64,000 bases of DNA from G963691835 sp963691835 (GTDB lineage Bacteria; Pseudomonadota; Alphaproteobacteria; Thalassobaculales; Thalassobaculaceae): assembly GCA_963691835.1 (NCBI GenBank), contig OY829383.1, positions 4,898,001 through 4,962,000 on the forward strand. Reading direction: 5' to 3'. Within the stretch, counting starts at the first letter, position 1. Every line of letters starts with the position of its first letter. The position numbers and the translations under genes were made by a program. The notes beneath the pieces are model-generated. The model did no database searches, was not told the origin of the DNA, and saw only the letters and a list, made by a program, of their open reading frames with translations. Positions 53,557-62,515 of this stretch are shown here, in pieces.

Positions 53557-54702
53557 ATGACGTTGAGCAAGTGTGAGACTACCGAGGACGGCAGAGTTAT
53601 CCGGCTTTCCTGGTCCGACGGACTTGAGGCGCGGTTTCACGCCTTTTGGCTTCGGGACAATGCGCTCGACCCGGAAACCAGAGCACCCGGCAACGGCCAG
53701 CGCCTGATCACCATCTCAGAGGTGAACCCGGATACCGCAGCGTCCGACATCTTCGTGTCCGACAATGTGTTGACGATGACACTCCATCCCCTCGACCGGA
53801 CAGTCACCTTCTCCGGAGACTGGCTGAGACAGCACGTTTATGACCGCCCCGCATCGGCGGACACAGTTCACGCCGATGCCGGTTTGGTCACCTGGGACCG
53901 GAGCACCTTGTCCCCCGACGACGCTACAAGCGACGCCACCGCCGTCGACACCGATGACAAGGCACTCCTCGATTGGCTTGGTAAGGTCCAGCGGTACGGG
54001 GTCGGGCGGCTCACCGGCGGATCGGTCGAGCCGGGCGCCCTTCTAACGTTGGCTGCCCACTTCGGCTATGTGAGGGAGACGAACTACGGCCGCTTTTTCG
54101 AGGTTCGGACCGAGGTGAACCCAACCAACCTCGCCTACACCGGCCTCGGGCTCCAGCCCCATACCGATAACCCTTACCGCGACCCACAGCCGACCTTGCA
54201 GATCCTCTACTGCCTGGAGAACTCAGCCGCGGGCGGGGAGAACCAAGTTGTCGATGGCTTTCGTGTTGCGGAGCGTCTTCGGGAAGAAGATCCGTCGGGT
54301 TTCGAGCTTCTCTCCGGGTACAGTGCAAGGTTCGAGTATCGTGGCTCCGACGACGTCCACCTGAGCGCGCGCCGCCCGATGATCGAGCGTGCGCCGGATG
54401 GGGACGTCATCGCCGTGCGGTTCAACAATCGAAGCACCGCCCCCATTACGGACGTCCCGTTCGATCAAATGCCCGCCTACTACGCGGCCTACCGCCGTTT
54501 TGCAGAGCTGGTGGATGACCCGGCAATGGCGGTCTCATTCAAGCTCAACCCGGGTGACAGTTTCATCGTCGACAACACCCGGGTCCTGCACGGCCGCTCA
54601 GGTTACGCTGCGACCGGCGGCTCGCGGTGGCTCCAGGGGTGTTACGTTGACAAGGACGGCCTGCTGTCCACGCTTGCGGTGCTGGAGGCGCGGCACCGCT
54701 AA
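53557..54702 (+). CDS. Gamma-butyrobetaine dioxygenase-like 2-oxoglutarate oxygenase
   Basis: The 381-residue enzyme has an N-terminal DUF971-like domain and a TauD fold. Iron ligands are His202 and Asp204 (LQPHTDNPY) and His345 (RVLHGRSGY), with Arg357 for 2-oxoglutarate. These positions nearly coincide with human BBOX1. The zinc-binding cysteines of BBOX1 are absent: the segment after FWLRDNA has no Cys. ATG 53557 has GGAGG 11 bases upstream; the longer frame starts at TTG. The family hydroxylates gamma-butyrobetaine or trimethyllysine; the present substrate is not proven. Confidence 0.85.
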   Translation: MTLSKCETTEDGRVIRLSWSDGLEARFHAFWLRDNALDPETRAPGNGQRLITISEVNPDTAASDIFVSDNVLTMTLHPLDRTVTFSGDWLRQHVYDRPASADTVHADAGLVTWDRSTLSPDDATSDATAVDTDDKALLDWLGKVQRYGVGRLTGGSVEPGALLTLAAHFGYVRETNYGRFFEVRTEVNPTNLAYTGLGLQPHTDNPYRDPQPTLQILYCLENSAAGGENQVVDGFRVAERLREEDPSGFELLSGYSARFEYRGSDDVHLSARRPMIERAPDGDVIAVRFNNRSTAPITDVPFDQMPAYYAAYRRFAELVDDPAMAVSFKLNPGDSFIVDNTRVLHGRSGYAATGGSRWLQGCYVDKDGLLSTLAVLEARHR

Positions 54703-54729
54703 AGCTGACAGAAGGGTTGTTGGCCCTCC

Positions 54730-55617
54730 TCATCCGAGACGGTTGATCGGGACTTTCAGCATCGGATTGCCATCGCCGTCCGTCGGCATGTTGCCCGCGC
54801 GCATGTTCACCTGGAGCGACGGCAGGATCAGCTTCGGCATCGCGAGTTTCGCGTCCCGCTCGGTCCGGAACTGGACAAATTCCTCCTTGGTCTTCCCGCC
54901 GCCGACGTGAATGTTTGAGGCCTTCTCCTCCGCGACCGTGGTTTCCCAAGCGATCGCCCGGCCCCCGGGGCCGTAGTCGTGGCAGATGAAGAGCCGCATG
55001 TCGTCCGGCAATGCCAGAACCCGTTGGATGCTGTCATAGAGCGTGGCCGCATCGCCCCCGGGGAAGTCCGCGCGGGCCGAGCCGCCGTCCGGCATGAACA
55101 GCGTATCCCCAACGAACGCGGCGTCTCCCACCACATGGACCATGCAAGCCGGTGTATGTCCCGGCGTGTGCATGGCGAAGGCCTGCATCGTCCCTATGGT
55201 GTAGCGGTCGCCGTCCTCAAAGAGCTGATCGAATTGAGAGCCGTCGCGCTGAAACTCCGTACCTTCGTTGAAGATCTTCCCGAAGGTCTCCTGCACCTCC
55301 ATGATCCCCCGGCCGATGCCGATCCGCCCGCCGAGTTTTTCCTGGAGGTAGGGGGCGGCGCTTAAGTGATCGGCATGGACATGGGTTTCGATGATCCATT
55401 CCAGCGTCAGACCCCGGGCCTGGATGGCGTCGATGATCTGGTCAGCCGCATCGTATGAGAGCTGCCCGGCCGGATAGTCGATCCCAAGAACGCTGTCGTA
55501 GACCGCACAGGCTGAAGAAGCGGGGTCGGCCACGATGTACGTTATCGTGTTGGAGGCCTTGTCAAAGAAAGCCTCGACCTCCGGGCTCGCAGACATATCG
55601 ACCGGATACTCAGACAT
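54730..55617 (-). CDS. Metallo-beta-lactamase-fold hydrolase (persulfide dioxygenase/Blh-like)
   Basis: The 295-residue protein has the metal motif THVHADHLSA (His79, His81, Asp83, His84), HTPGHTPACMVHV, VGDTLFMPDGGSARADFPGGDA and FICHDYGPGGR. The long C-terminal part after the last His is seen in ETHE1/Blh-like enzymes, which oxidise glutathione persulfide or detoxify sulfide. The start at ATG 55617 has GGGAGG upstream. It is convergent with the dioxygenase gene. Confidence 0.85.
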   Translation of the reverse strand: MSEYPVDMSASPEVEAFFDKASNTITYIVADPASSACAVYDSVLGIDYPAGQLSYDAADQIIDAIQARGLTLEWIIETHVHADHLSAAPYLQEKLGGRIGIGRGIMEVQETFGKIFNEGTEFQRDGSQFDQLFEDGDRYTIGTMQAFAMHTPGHTPACMVHVVGDAAFVGDTLFMPDGGSARADFPGGDAATLYDSIQRVLALPDDMRLFICHDYGPGGRAIAWETTVAEEKASNIHVGGGKTKEEFVQFRTERDAKLAMPKLILPSLQVNMRAGNMPTDGDGNPMLKVPINRLG

Positions 55618-55877
55618 TTCTCGCCTCCCGCGTTTGCGACTGGCGCCACTCTGGCCGCCTTCGGTTGATGGTTTCACGCCCTCTCACATGGCTGCAATCC
55701 GAAATGGGTCCAAAACAATGACCTTATCGGCCCCATAAAATCTATCTATCAATTGGTAGAATGAAGAGTTTTTGGTGCAGCCTGTATCTTGTCACTGCGC
55801 TGTCTCTCGACCCTACCAAAAGACACAGTTATCGTTACGCACAACCACATGCGCACATCCAGGGCAGGAGACGCACA

Positions 55878-57530
55878 ATGTCGTACTACGATCTCGGACC
55901 GTTCACGCGCGCCGTCACCACAACCTCCGAGACGGCGCAGACCTGGTTCGACCGCGGCCTTAATTGGACCTACGCCTACAATCACGCGGAAGCGGTCTCC
56001 TGTTTTCAGAAAGCCATTGAGGCAGACCCGAGTTGTGCGATGGCGCATTGGGGCGTGGCTTACGCCACCGGCCCGAACTACAACCTCCCCTGGCACCTTT
56101 ATGATCCCAAGGGCCGGGCGAAAGCTCTGGCCGCCGCGTACGATGCAACCCAGGCCGCACTTGCCCAGATCGGCCATGTGAGCCCGGTTGAGAGAGCGAT
56201 GATCGAGGCGTTGACGGCGCGCTATCCCCAGCGGGAGCCGATCGACGATCTCCGGCCCTGGGATAAGGCTTACACCAATGCGATGCGCGGGGTGCTTGAG
56301 GCATTTCCCGACGACATGGAAGTCCGCTCCGTCTTCGTCGAGGCGATCATGAATGAGACGCCCTGGAAGATGTGGGACCTGAAGACGGGTGAGGTTGCGG
56401 AGAAGGCTGGAACTGTCGAAGCCAGAGAGGTTTTGGAAGACGCGTTCAAATCCATTCCCGCGAGCTGGGACCACCCGGGACTGCTGCACCTCTACGTGCA
56501 CCTGATGGAGATGTCGCCATTCCCGGAACTGGCGTTGCGGGCGGGAGACCGGCTGCGCACCATCATGCCGGACGGCGGCCACCTGACCCATATGCCGACC
56601 CACATCGACGTCCTCTGCGGGAACTACCGGGACGTGGTCGCCTACAATCAGCAGGCCATCATCGCAGACCGGAAGTTCCTGGAGCGTGAAGGTGCCTTGA
56701 ACGTCTACGCCATGTACCGGACCCACAATCATCACTTCGCCATCTACGGCGCGATGTTCCTTGGCCAGTACACACCTGCGATCGAAGCGGCCCAGGAGTT
56801 GATCGACACAACGCCGGAAGATCTCCTGCGGGTCCCCTCACCGCCGATGGCCGACTTTATCGAAGGCTACCTCTCAATGAAGCAGCACGTGCTGGTACGC
56901 TTCGGGAAATGGCGGGAGATCGTCGATCAGGAGATGCCGAGCGATCCGGACCTCTACTGTGCGACGACGGCAATGATGCTCTACGCGAAGACGGTAGCCT
57001 ATTCCGCCATGGGAGACGTAGAGTCGGCGGAAACGTCGAAAGCAGCGTTCCTGGCGGCGAAGGTCAAGGTCCCGGATACGCGCCGGGTCCACAACAACAC
57101 CGTGGAAGATCTGCTTGAGATCGCCGAGGCCATGATGAACGGCGAGCTTGAGTACCGGCTCGGCAACTACGACGTCGCCTTCGACCATCTCCGCCGATCC
57201 GTCGAGTTGGATGACGCGCTCCCCTACGACGAGCCTTGGGGCTGGATGCAGCCGACCCGCCATGCGCTCGGCGCCCTTCTTATGGAGCAAGGCCATTACG
57301 AAGAGGCGGAAGCGGTCTATCGGGCCGACCTTGGTCTGGACAAGACGTTGAGCCGGGCGTGCCAGCACCCGAACAATCTGTGGAGCCTGCATGGCCTCCA
57401 TGAGTGTCTGACGCGCCGAGGCGAAACCGTTGAGGCCCCGTTGATTAAACAACAGCTCGATTTGGCACTGGCCCGCGCGGAAGTGGAGGTGCACGCGTCC
57501 TGTTATTGCCGGCAGAAACAAGCGGCGTAA
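55878..57530 (+). CDS. TPR-repeat protein with conserved histidine motifs
   Basis: The 550-residue protein opens with AQTWFDRGLNWTYAYNHAEAVSCFQKAIEADPSCAMAHWGVAYATG, a TPR-like unit. It then has helical pairs and His-rich segments HPGLLHLYVHLMEMSP, GGHLTHMPTHIDVLCGNY and MYRTHNHHFAIYGAMFLG. These His motifs recur in a bacterial TPR family of unknown function and may bind metal. ATG 55878 has GGAGA upstream; a longer frame to 55761 lacks a site. No signal peptide is seen. Confidence 0.8.
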   Translation: MSYYDLGPFTRAVTTTSETAQTWFDRGLNWTYAYNHAEAVSCFQKAIEADPSCAMAHWGVAYATGPNYNLPWHLYDPKGRAKALAAAYDATQAALAQIGHVSPVERAMIEALTARYPQREPIDDLRPWDKAYTNAMRGVLEAFPDDMEVRSVFVEAIMNETPWKMWDLKTGEVAEKAGTVEAREVLEDAFKSIPASWDHPGLLHLYVHLMEMSPFPELALRAGDRLRTIMPDGGHLTHMPTHIDVLCGNYRDVVAYNQQAIIADRKFLEREGALNVYAMYRTHNHHFAIYGAMFLGQYTPAIEAAQELIDTTPEDLLRVPSPPMADFIEGYLSMKQHVLVRFGKWREIVDQEMPSDPDLYCATTAMMLYAKTVAYSAMGDVESAETSKAAFLAAKVKVPDTRRVHNNTVEDLLEIAEAMMNGELEYRLGNYDVAFDHLRRSVELDDALPYDEPWGWMQPTRHALGALLMEQGHYEEAEAVYRADLGLDKTLSRACQHPNNLWSLHGLHECLTRRGETVEAPLIKQQLDLALARAEVEVHASCYCRQKQAA

Positions 57531-57562
57531 CGCGGCTCAAGCAAGCGCATTTCGGAACGGCG

Positions 57563-58054
57563 TCAGTCTGAGGAGAGACCCGAGAAGGCAACAGCCAGAA
57601 TTCGGTCAACGAGTGCGCCATCCTCCGCCAAGGGTAGGAAGATCCGCGAGATGGTCACGAAGTCGCGGTCCTTCCAGTCGACCGTGCCAAGTGACGACGC
57701 GATGCACGGGTCCTGGGCGACCTTGACCAGGAAGTTGAAATCGTCGGGCGTCAGGCCACGGATGTCGTAGCCAGCCCGTGCCGAAACGCCGGTCGCATCG
57801 AAGCCATATAGCCGGGTGAGCTCCGTTCCCCAAAGCCTCACCGTGCAATCGAATGGATCGTGGACGACCTAATCAAGGGCCACATGACCAAGCCAGGGCC
57901 GGAAGTCGGCCATCGAGAAATCGGACCAGGCGGGCAGCTCTGTTCCATTCCGCTTCGAACGCCAGAGCGCCACGACATCACCACCGACATCCACGTCCGA
58001 TGGTGCCACATCGAGAGCGTAGAACTTATGGTGCCATGACTTAGGCGCAGCCAT
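57563..58054 (-). pseudogene. PAS-domain protein (PAS_5-like) split by an in-frame TAG
   Basis: From ATG 58054 the frame reads a PAS_5-type N-terminus (DVVALWRSKRNGTELPAWSDFSMADFRPWLGHVALD) and meets TAG at 57869-57871. The same frame continues without shift as VVHDPFDCTVRLWGTELTRLYGFDATG and on to a natural end at 57563. That is the expected continuation of this domain (a typical member reads straight through), giving 163 residues if the TAG were sense. The stop may be a real nonsense mutation, a sequencing error or a readthrough codon. It follows mnmA on the same strand. Confidence 0.7.
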
Positions 58055-58188
58055 TGGGTCCTCGTGACGCCCCAGGAATAGGGGATAACTCTATGTTACA
58101 GAAAAACGACAAGCAATTAGGTCGAATACACCTGACAAAGCAGCCATGGCGCAACTCAATGCTCGCCCCTGCTGGTCAAGCCAGTCGC

Positions 58189-59376
58189 CTAGGTATCCTT
58201 GCTGATTGACGCGCCGGAGATCCAACCGCCGCCCAAGACCCGATCCTCGTCTTCGGCATATATAACGGCCGCTTGACCCGGAGAGATCCCGAACTGGGGT
58301 TCCGCAAGTCGGATCTCCAAACTTTTGCCGCTTGCCCAATTCAGCGACGCCGAAACCGCCGCCTGTGCGGAACGGAGCTTCACCATGACAGGCTGACCCT
58401 GAGCGGGCGCCGCTCCAAGCCAGTTCACGTCGACAGCCTGGACCACATCGCGGCCAAGTGCAGACCGGGGGCCAACGATGACCCGGCGCTCCCCTGGATC
58501 AAGACGCACCACATAGAGCGGGTCCGTATCCTCCGTCCCATCCGGCAGACGGCGTCCTCCAACTCCTAGGCCTTTCCGTTGGCCGATCGTGTAGTGGACG
58601 ATGCCTTTGTGCGTCCCCAGAACGGCGCCATCGATATGGACTATCTCGCCCGGATCCGCCGCTTCGGGGCGCAGCTTGGTCACGATATCGGCGTAGCGGC
58701 CGTTCGGAACAAAGCAGATATCCTGGCTATCCGGCTTGTCGGCGACATCCAGCCCGAAACGCCGGGCATGGCTGCGGGTCTCCGCCTTCGACATGCCGCC
58801 AAGAGGAAACCGGAGATAGTCGAGCTGATCCGGTGTGGTGGCGAACAGGAAATAGCTCTGGTCCTTGGACCAGTCCGCACCCCGGCGAAGTTCCGGACCA
58901 TCCGGGCCGTCCGTTCGGCGAACGTAATGCCCCGTGCACAGCGCTTCGGCGCCCAGGTCCTTCGCCGTCGTCAGGAGATCCTGAAACTTGACGGTCTGGT
59001 TGCAGCGAACGCAGGGGATCGGCGTTTCACCCCGAAGATAGCTGTCCGCGAAGTCGTCGATGACCTGTTCCCGGAACCGGCTCTCATAGTCGAGAACGTA
59101 GTGGGGAAAGCCCAAACGCTCAGCGACCTGACGGGCATCATGGATGTCCTGCCCCGCACAGCACGCCCCCTTTCGGCCCACGGCGGCGCCGTGATCGTAG
59201 AGTTGGAGCGTGACGCCGACGACGTCATACCCCGCCTCCGCGATCAGGCCAGCGGTGACCGAGCTGTCAACGCCACCCGACATGGCCACGACCACACGGG
59301 TCTCGCCCCGGGGCTTGCCGAGCCCAAGGTCGATATCCGGCGGTGCGATCGTGTCAATGTGATCCATGACGGCCAT
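58189..59376 (-). CDS. mnmA: tRNA 2-thiouridine(34) synthase
   Basis: The 395-residue enzyme has the PP-loop VVVAMSGGVDSSV (from residue 28), a TPIPCVRCNQTVKF segment with a catalytic cysteine, GHYVRR, KDQSYFLF, the second cysteine in DSQDICFVP, and GQRKGLGVGG. MnmA adds sulfur to U34 of tRNAs for Lys, Glu and Gln, with ATP and a persulfide donor. The N-terminal 27 residues are an extension common in alphaproteobacteria; an alternative start at ATG 59367 would remove three residues. Confidence 0.95.
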   Translation of the reverse strand: MAVMDHIDTIAPPDIDLGLGKPRGETRVVVAMSGGVDSSVTAGLIAEAGYDVVGVTLQLYDHGAAVGRKGACCAGQDIHDARQVAERLGFPHYVLDYESRFREQVIDDFADSYLRGETPIPCVRCNQTVKFQDLLTTAKDLGAEALCTGHYVRRTDGPDGPELRRGADWSKDQSYFLFATTPDQLDYLRFPLGGMSKAETRSHARRFGLDVADKPDSQDICFVPNGRYADIVTKLRPEAADPGEIVHIDGAVLGTHKGIVHYTIGQRKGLGVGGRRLPDGTEDTDPLYVVRLDPGERRVIVGPRSALGRDVVQAVDVNWLGAAPAQGQPVMVKLRSAQAAVSASLNWASGKSLEIRLAEPQFGISPGQAAVIYAEDEDRVLGGGWISGASISKDT

Positions 59377-59424
59377 ATATCGCCGGGGGCGTCCGGGTAC
59401 AAGCAGATGGCTCTCGGAAATCCC

Positions 59425-60585
59425 TCAGAGTTCGGGCGCGCCGTCCCACCGTTCGGGGATATCGCCCACCGTCTGCAGCATCACATCGACAAGGCTGCGC
59501 CCCAGAGCCTGGGACCGCTCCGGCGACCAACCGACAGATGGCATCGGCGCGTTGGCGGTATCCTTGAACGGCATCTCCAACGTCATGGCCGGTGCCCGGA
59601 ACCAGTTGGAAAGATGCCCGGTCGACGTTGTGAGATTGCCCTTGCCGGGTTTGGCTTTCGGATATCCGTGCTCGTTCTGGAAATCGGGGTTCAAGGCCTC
59701 GAATGTTGTCCGGAATGTCTGAAGAAACGCCAGAAGCGCCTCCCCCGGATCAGGCATGCCCTCGTATCCCGCGATGAAGTTGTAGGGGAGAGCCTCATCC
59801 CCGTGCGCGTCGAGACAGAGGTGAAGGCCGGTCTCACGCATCTTCTGCCGAACAAGGAAGACCTCCGGGCTTCGTTCCATTGAGGGTTCCGCCCACTCGC
59901 GATTGAGGTTGCTGCCCACGGCGTTGGTCCGAAGGTAGCCCCGGGTGCTTCCGTCCGGGTTCATGTTGGGCACGGCGCGCACCACCGCCCGGTCCAGGAG
60001 CGCCCGCGAACTGCCGTCATCCGGATCGAGAAGGCGATCGAGGAAGCCTTCCATGAACCACTCGGCCATGGACTCTCCCGGATGCTGGCGGGCGATGACC
60101 CAAAGGTTTCGCTTTCCAGCCGCCGGCTCCCCGGCGACGACCATGTCGATGCTCCGGCCATCCAGCGATTGTCCTAAGACCTCGACCGCGCCTCGCGGCT
60201 GGGTCTGACAGCGCGCGATTAGATCGCCGTGCCGTTCAAGCGAGTACGGAGCAAAGTACGCAAACCAAGCATTCGTCGATCTCATGGTGTGACGGATCTC
60301 CAGCACACCATTTGCGTAGGCGGTCTCGGGTTCTCGACGCCAGGATTGACGGTCCTCCGACACAGCGGCCGTGTAACCTTCCCAGCCGCGGGGATAGCTG
60401 GACTCGCCCGCATTCATGATCCTGAGAACCAGAGAAGTGCCGACGGGCCCGGGCACCCGGAAATGGAACCACTGGAAGAACGTGTCGCCCGCATGCTTCC
60501 TGATCTCCAGCCGGATATCGTTGGCCTGCTCGGCGGAGACAACGGTGATGTTTCCACTGTCGAAAGCGGCGGACACGGTGATCAT
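59425..60585 (-). CDS. M14-family carboxypeptidase (cytosolic carboxypeptidase-like)
   Basis: The 386-residue protein has an N-terminal beta-sandwich domain (about 1-115) and an M14 zinc peptidase domain. Zinc ligands are visible in RQHPGES (His and Glu) and LDAHGDEA (His), and the catalytic Glu lies in TLEMPFKDT. The N domain plus M14 order matches cytosolic carboxypeptidases, which remove C-terminal residues in the cytoplasm. ATG 60585 has AGGAG upstream. No signal peptide is present. Confidence 0.88.
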   Translation of the reverse strand: MITVSAAFDSGNITVVSAEQANDIRLEIRKHAGDTFFQWFHFRVPGPVGTSLVLRIMNAGESSYPRGWEGYTAAVSEDRQSWRREPETAYANGVLEIRHTMRSTNAWFAYFAPYSLERHGDLIARCQTQPRGAVEVLGQSLDGRSIDMVVAGEPAAGKRNLWVIARQHPGESMAEWFMEGFLDRLLDPDDGSSRALLDRAVVRAVPNMNPDGSTRGYLRTNAVGSNLNREWAEPSMERSPEVFLVRQKMRETGLHLCLDAHGDEALPYNFIAGYEGMPDPGEALLAFLQTFRTTFEALNPDFQNEHGYPKAKPGKGNLTTSTGHLSNWFRAPAMTLEMPFKDTANAPMPSVGWSPERSQALGRSLVDVMLQTVGDIPERWDGAPEL

Positions 60586-60674
60586 GGCGGCTCCTGCATG
60601 GGTCACGAAGACCCTGGGGTCGGAAATGAGGACAAGGGACGGGGCGAGAGCCCGCCGCTATAGATGGGCCGGGC

Positions 60675-61583
60675 CTAGGGGTTTGAAAACCGATAAAGCT
60701 CAGCCGGATTGCTGACAAGAATCCGTTCCCGATCCGACTCGCTTGGCGCCCAATCCAGAAGCTGGTCAAACAGATCCGCGTCATCTGGCGGATCATCCAT
60801 CAGATCCGGGTGCGGCCAGTTGGAGCCCCAAACCATTCGTTCTGGCGCCCATTCCATAAGCCGTCGGGCCAAGTCGGAAACGGCGGGGTCACGGGGATCA
60901 CCGGCATCGGACGACTCATAGGGGCTTGAGAGTTTCACCCAGGTCCGTCCCCGGTCGATCATCCGTGTCAGAGCCTTGAAACCCGGCTGATTGGGGTCTT
61001 TCGACGTCAGGAACATGCCGATGTGGTCGATCACGAGTTGGCCGGGCCAGTCTCTCAGCCGGACTTCTACTTCGTGCAGGTCAGACCCATCCATCTGAAG
61101 TTCCGCGTCCCATCCGGCGTCGAACACCCTGCCCGCCAGCCGGTCCGCTGCATCCCAGTCCAAGAGGCGCTTATCAGGCGTCATCAGAAAACGCATTCCG
61201 ATAACACCGGCGTCAGATAGATCCCGCAACTCTGTGTCCGAAACGGCGGCATCGACGACGGCAATCCCCCGTGCGGCATCCGTCTCCCACGCCCCGGGTG
61301 CAGTCCGGAGTTCGGTGATCCCGTCAACGAGGCGTCGGTTGTCCGTCCCGTACTGGGATGGCTGAACAAGAACGACCCGTGTGGTTCCGAGACGCTCCTG
61401 CAAGCCGCGGTAGCTCTCCGGCAGACGGTCTTCCGGCTCGACGGACGCCGACGAAGCGAACGGAAACCGCGCCTTGGGTCCGTAGACATGGATGTGGGTA
61501 TCGCACGCGCCGACCGGCACAGCGATTGCTGGTGTTCGCGAGGGCTCGCCCTCGGCTTCTTCAGTTTGGCCCGCTTCGTGCAT
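60675..61583 (-). CDS. TIM-barrel amidohydrolase (PF04909/LigI-like)
   Basis: The 302-residue enzyme has the barrel opener ACDTHIHVYG, VVLVQPSQYGTDNRRL, GMRFLM, VIDHIGMF with the third metal or acid His, and a RMVWGSNWPHPD end with the conserved Asp of the amidohydrolase_2 group. This matches 2-pyrone-4,6-dicarboxylate lactonase and related lactonases. Substrate unknown. ATG 61583 has GGAAGG upstream. Confidence 0.85.
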   Translation of the reverse strand: MHEAGQTEEAEGEPSRTPAIAVPVGACDTHIHVYGPKARFPFASSASVEPEDRLPESYRGLQERLGTTRVVLVQPSQYGTDNRRLVDGITELRTAPGAWETDAARGIAVVDAAVSDTELRDLSDAGVIGMRFLMTPDKRLLDWDAADRLAGRVFDAGWDAELQMDGSDLHEVEVRLRDWPGQLVIDHIGMFLTSKDPNQPGFKALTRMIDRGRTWVKLSSPYESSDAGDPRDPAVSDLARRLMEWAPERMVWGSNWPHPDLMDDPPDDADLFDQLLDWAPSESDRERILVSNPAELYRFSNP

Positions 61584-61662
61584 TAACCCTTCCGACCCCC
61601 GTCCCAGAGACGGCAAACACACTAGCCCGGCAAGAACGCCGGGTCATCGGAGAGACGAGAAA

Positions 61663-62463
61663 ATGAGCCTTTCCAGCCTCGCAAATCTTGAGAATCTGTC
61701 GGTTCTCAGCAATTTCAGTCGGCCCGGCAACGTTGGCGCCAATCAAAGCGGAACTGTTGATGAGACGTCGTTTCGCCAACAGATCAAAGACGACAACGGC
61801 TTGGCCATCGCCAACGGGCTTGCCAGCAAGTTGCGGGGCCTCGACAGCGAGTTCCATGATCTGACCGCTGGTAAAGCTGGCGCGCGGATCGGTCTCGCAG
61901 CCGGAGAACAGGCAACCAGCCTGATCGTCGAGGTGAAGGTCACCATCTCCCAAGCGCTTGAGCCCGGCCAGTCGACCGAAGAGCACGCTGCACTCAACGG
62001 CACGTTTCGGAACTTCCTGGAGTCGCTTCGGAACTCGCTGATCGACGCGGATTTCGAGGGCGGCAACGCACTGCTCGATCGGATCGTCGGCGCCGCAGAG
62101 GGCGACGAGGCGCAGCCGAAACGGCTGGAAGACGCCTTCAACGAACTCCTCGGGGAACATATTGCCGATCCGGAGGCCGCACAGTCGGCATATGATGCCG
62201 TTGCTGAGTTCGAAGCGATGCTTGGCCGTGTCGTGGAGGCCCTCGCCGAGGATCTCGCCGCGATTGAGGAACGGATCGCCGCCCTGTCCGCTCAGCGCGA
62301 GACGGTCGAGAGCGGCTTGTTGGGCGGCCAGGAGGACGACTTTGTGCCGACGGAGGCCGCCGCCGCCGCCGCCGAGAACCTCCGCATGCTGGCGCAGCAG
62401 CCCTTCGGGCTTTCGAACCAGTACCCGCAAGTGATCGGGGCTCTGCTCGACGGCTTCCGTTGA
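61663..62463 (+). CDS. Flagellin-like protein, divergent paralogue
   Basis: The 266-residue protein aligns with the flagellin encoded next: GLAIANGLASKLRGLDSEFHDLTAGKAGARIGLAAGEQATSLIVEVKVTISQALEPG against the downstream FAIAQGLRTDVRAIDSLIQGLGNAKGVAEVGLAAATTTSDLLNEIRAKIVQGVNEG, and NQYPQVIGAL against NQFPNVISGL at the C-terminus. It lacks the N-terminal D0 consensus (SILTNAPSLLAQRNV). A run of Ala (EAAAAAAENL) replaces part of the C-terminal helix. GGAGAG precedes the start. It may be a filament accessory or a decayed duplicate. Confidence 0.7.
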   Translation: MSLSSLANLENLSVLSNFSRPGNVGANQSGTVDETSFRQQIKDDNGLAIANGLASKLRGLDSEFHDLTAGKAGARIGLAAGEQATSLIVEVKVTISQALEPGQSTEEHAALNGTFRNFLESLRNSLIDADFEGGNALLDRIVGAAEGDEAQPKRLEDAFNELLGEHIADPEAAQSAYDAVAEFEAMLGRVVEALAEDLAAIEERIAALSAQRETVESGLLGGQEDDFVPTEAAAAAAENLRMLAQQPFGLSNQYPQVIGALLDGFR

Positions 62464-62515
62464 TCGGACTCCGTCCCTAGCGCGTCGGGAACACACAGCT
62501 CCGTCAGGCACTGGC

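Noticed and set aside
58579..59883. A 434-codon plus-strand open frame opposite mnmA
   Set aside because: mnmA is certain on the minus strand and the plus frame shows no family motif.
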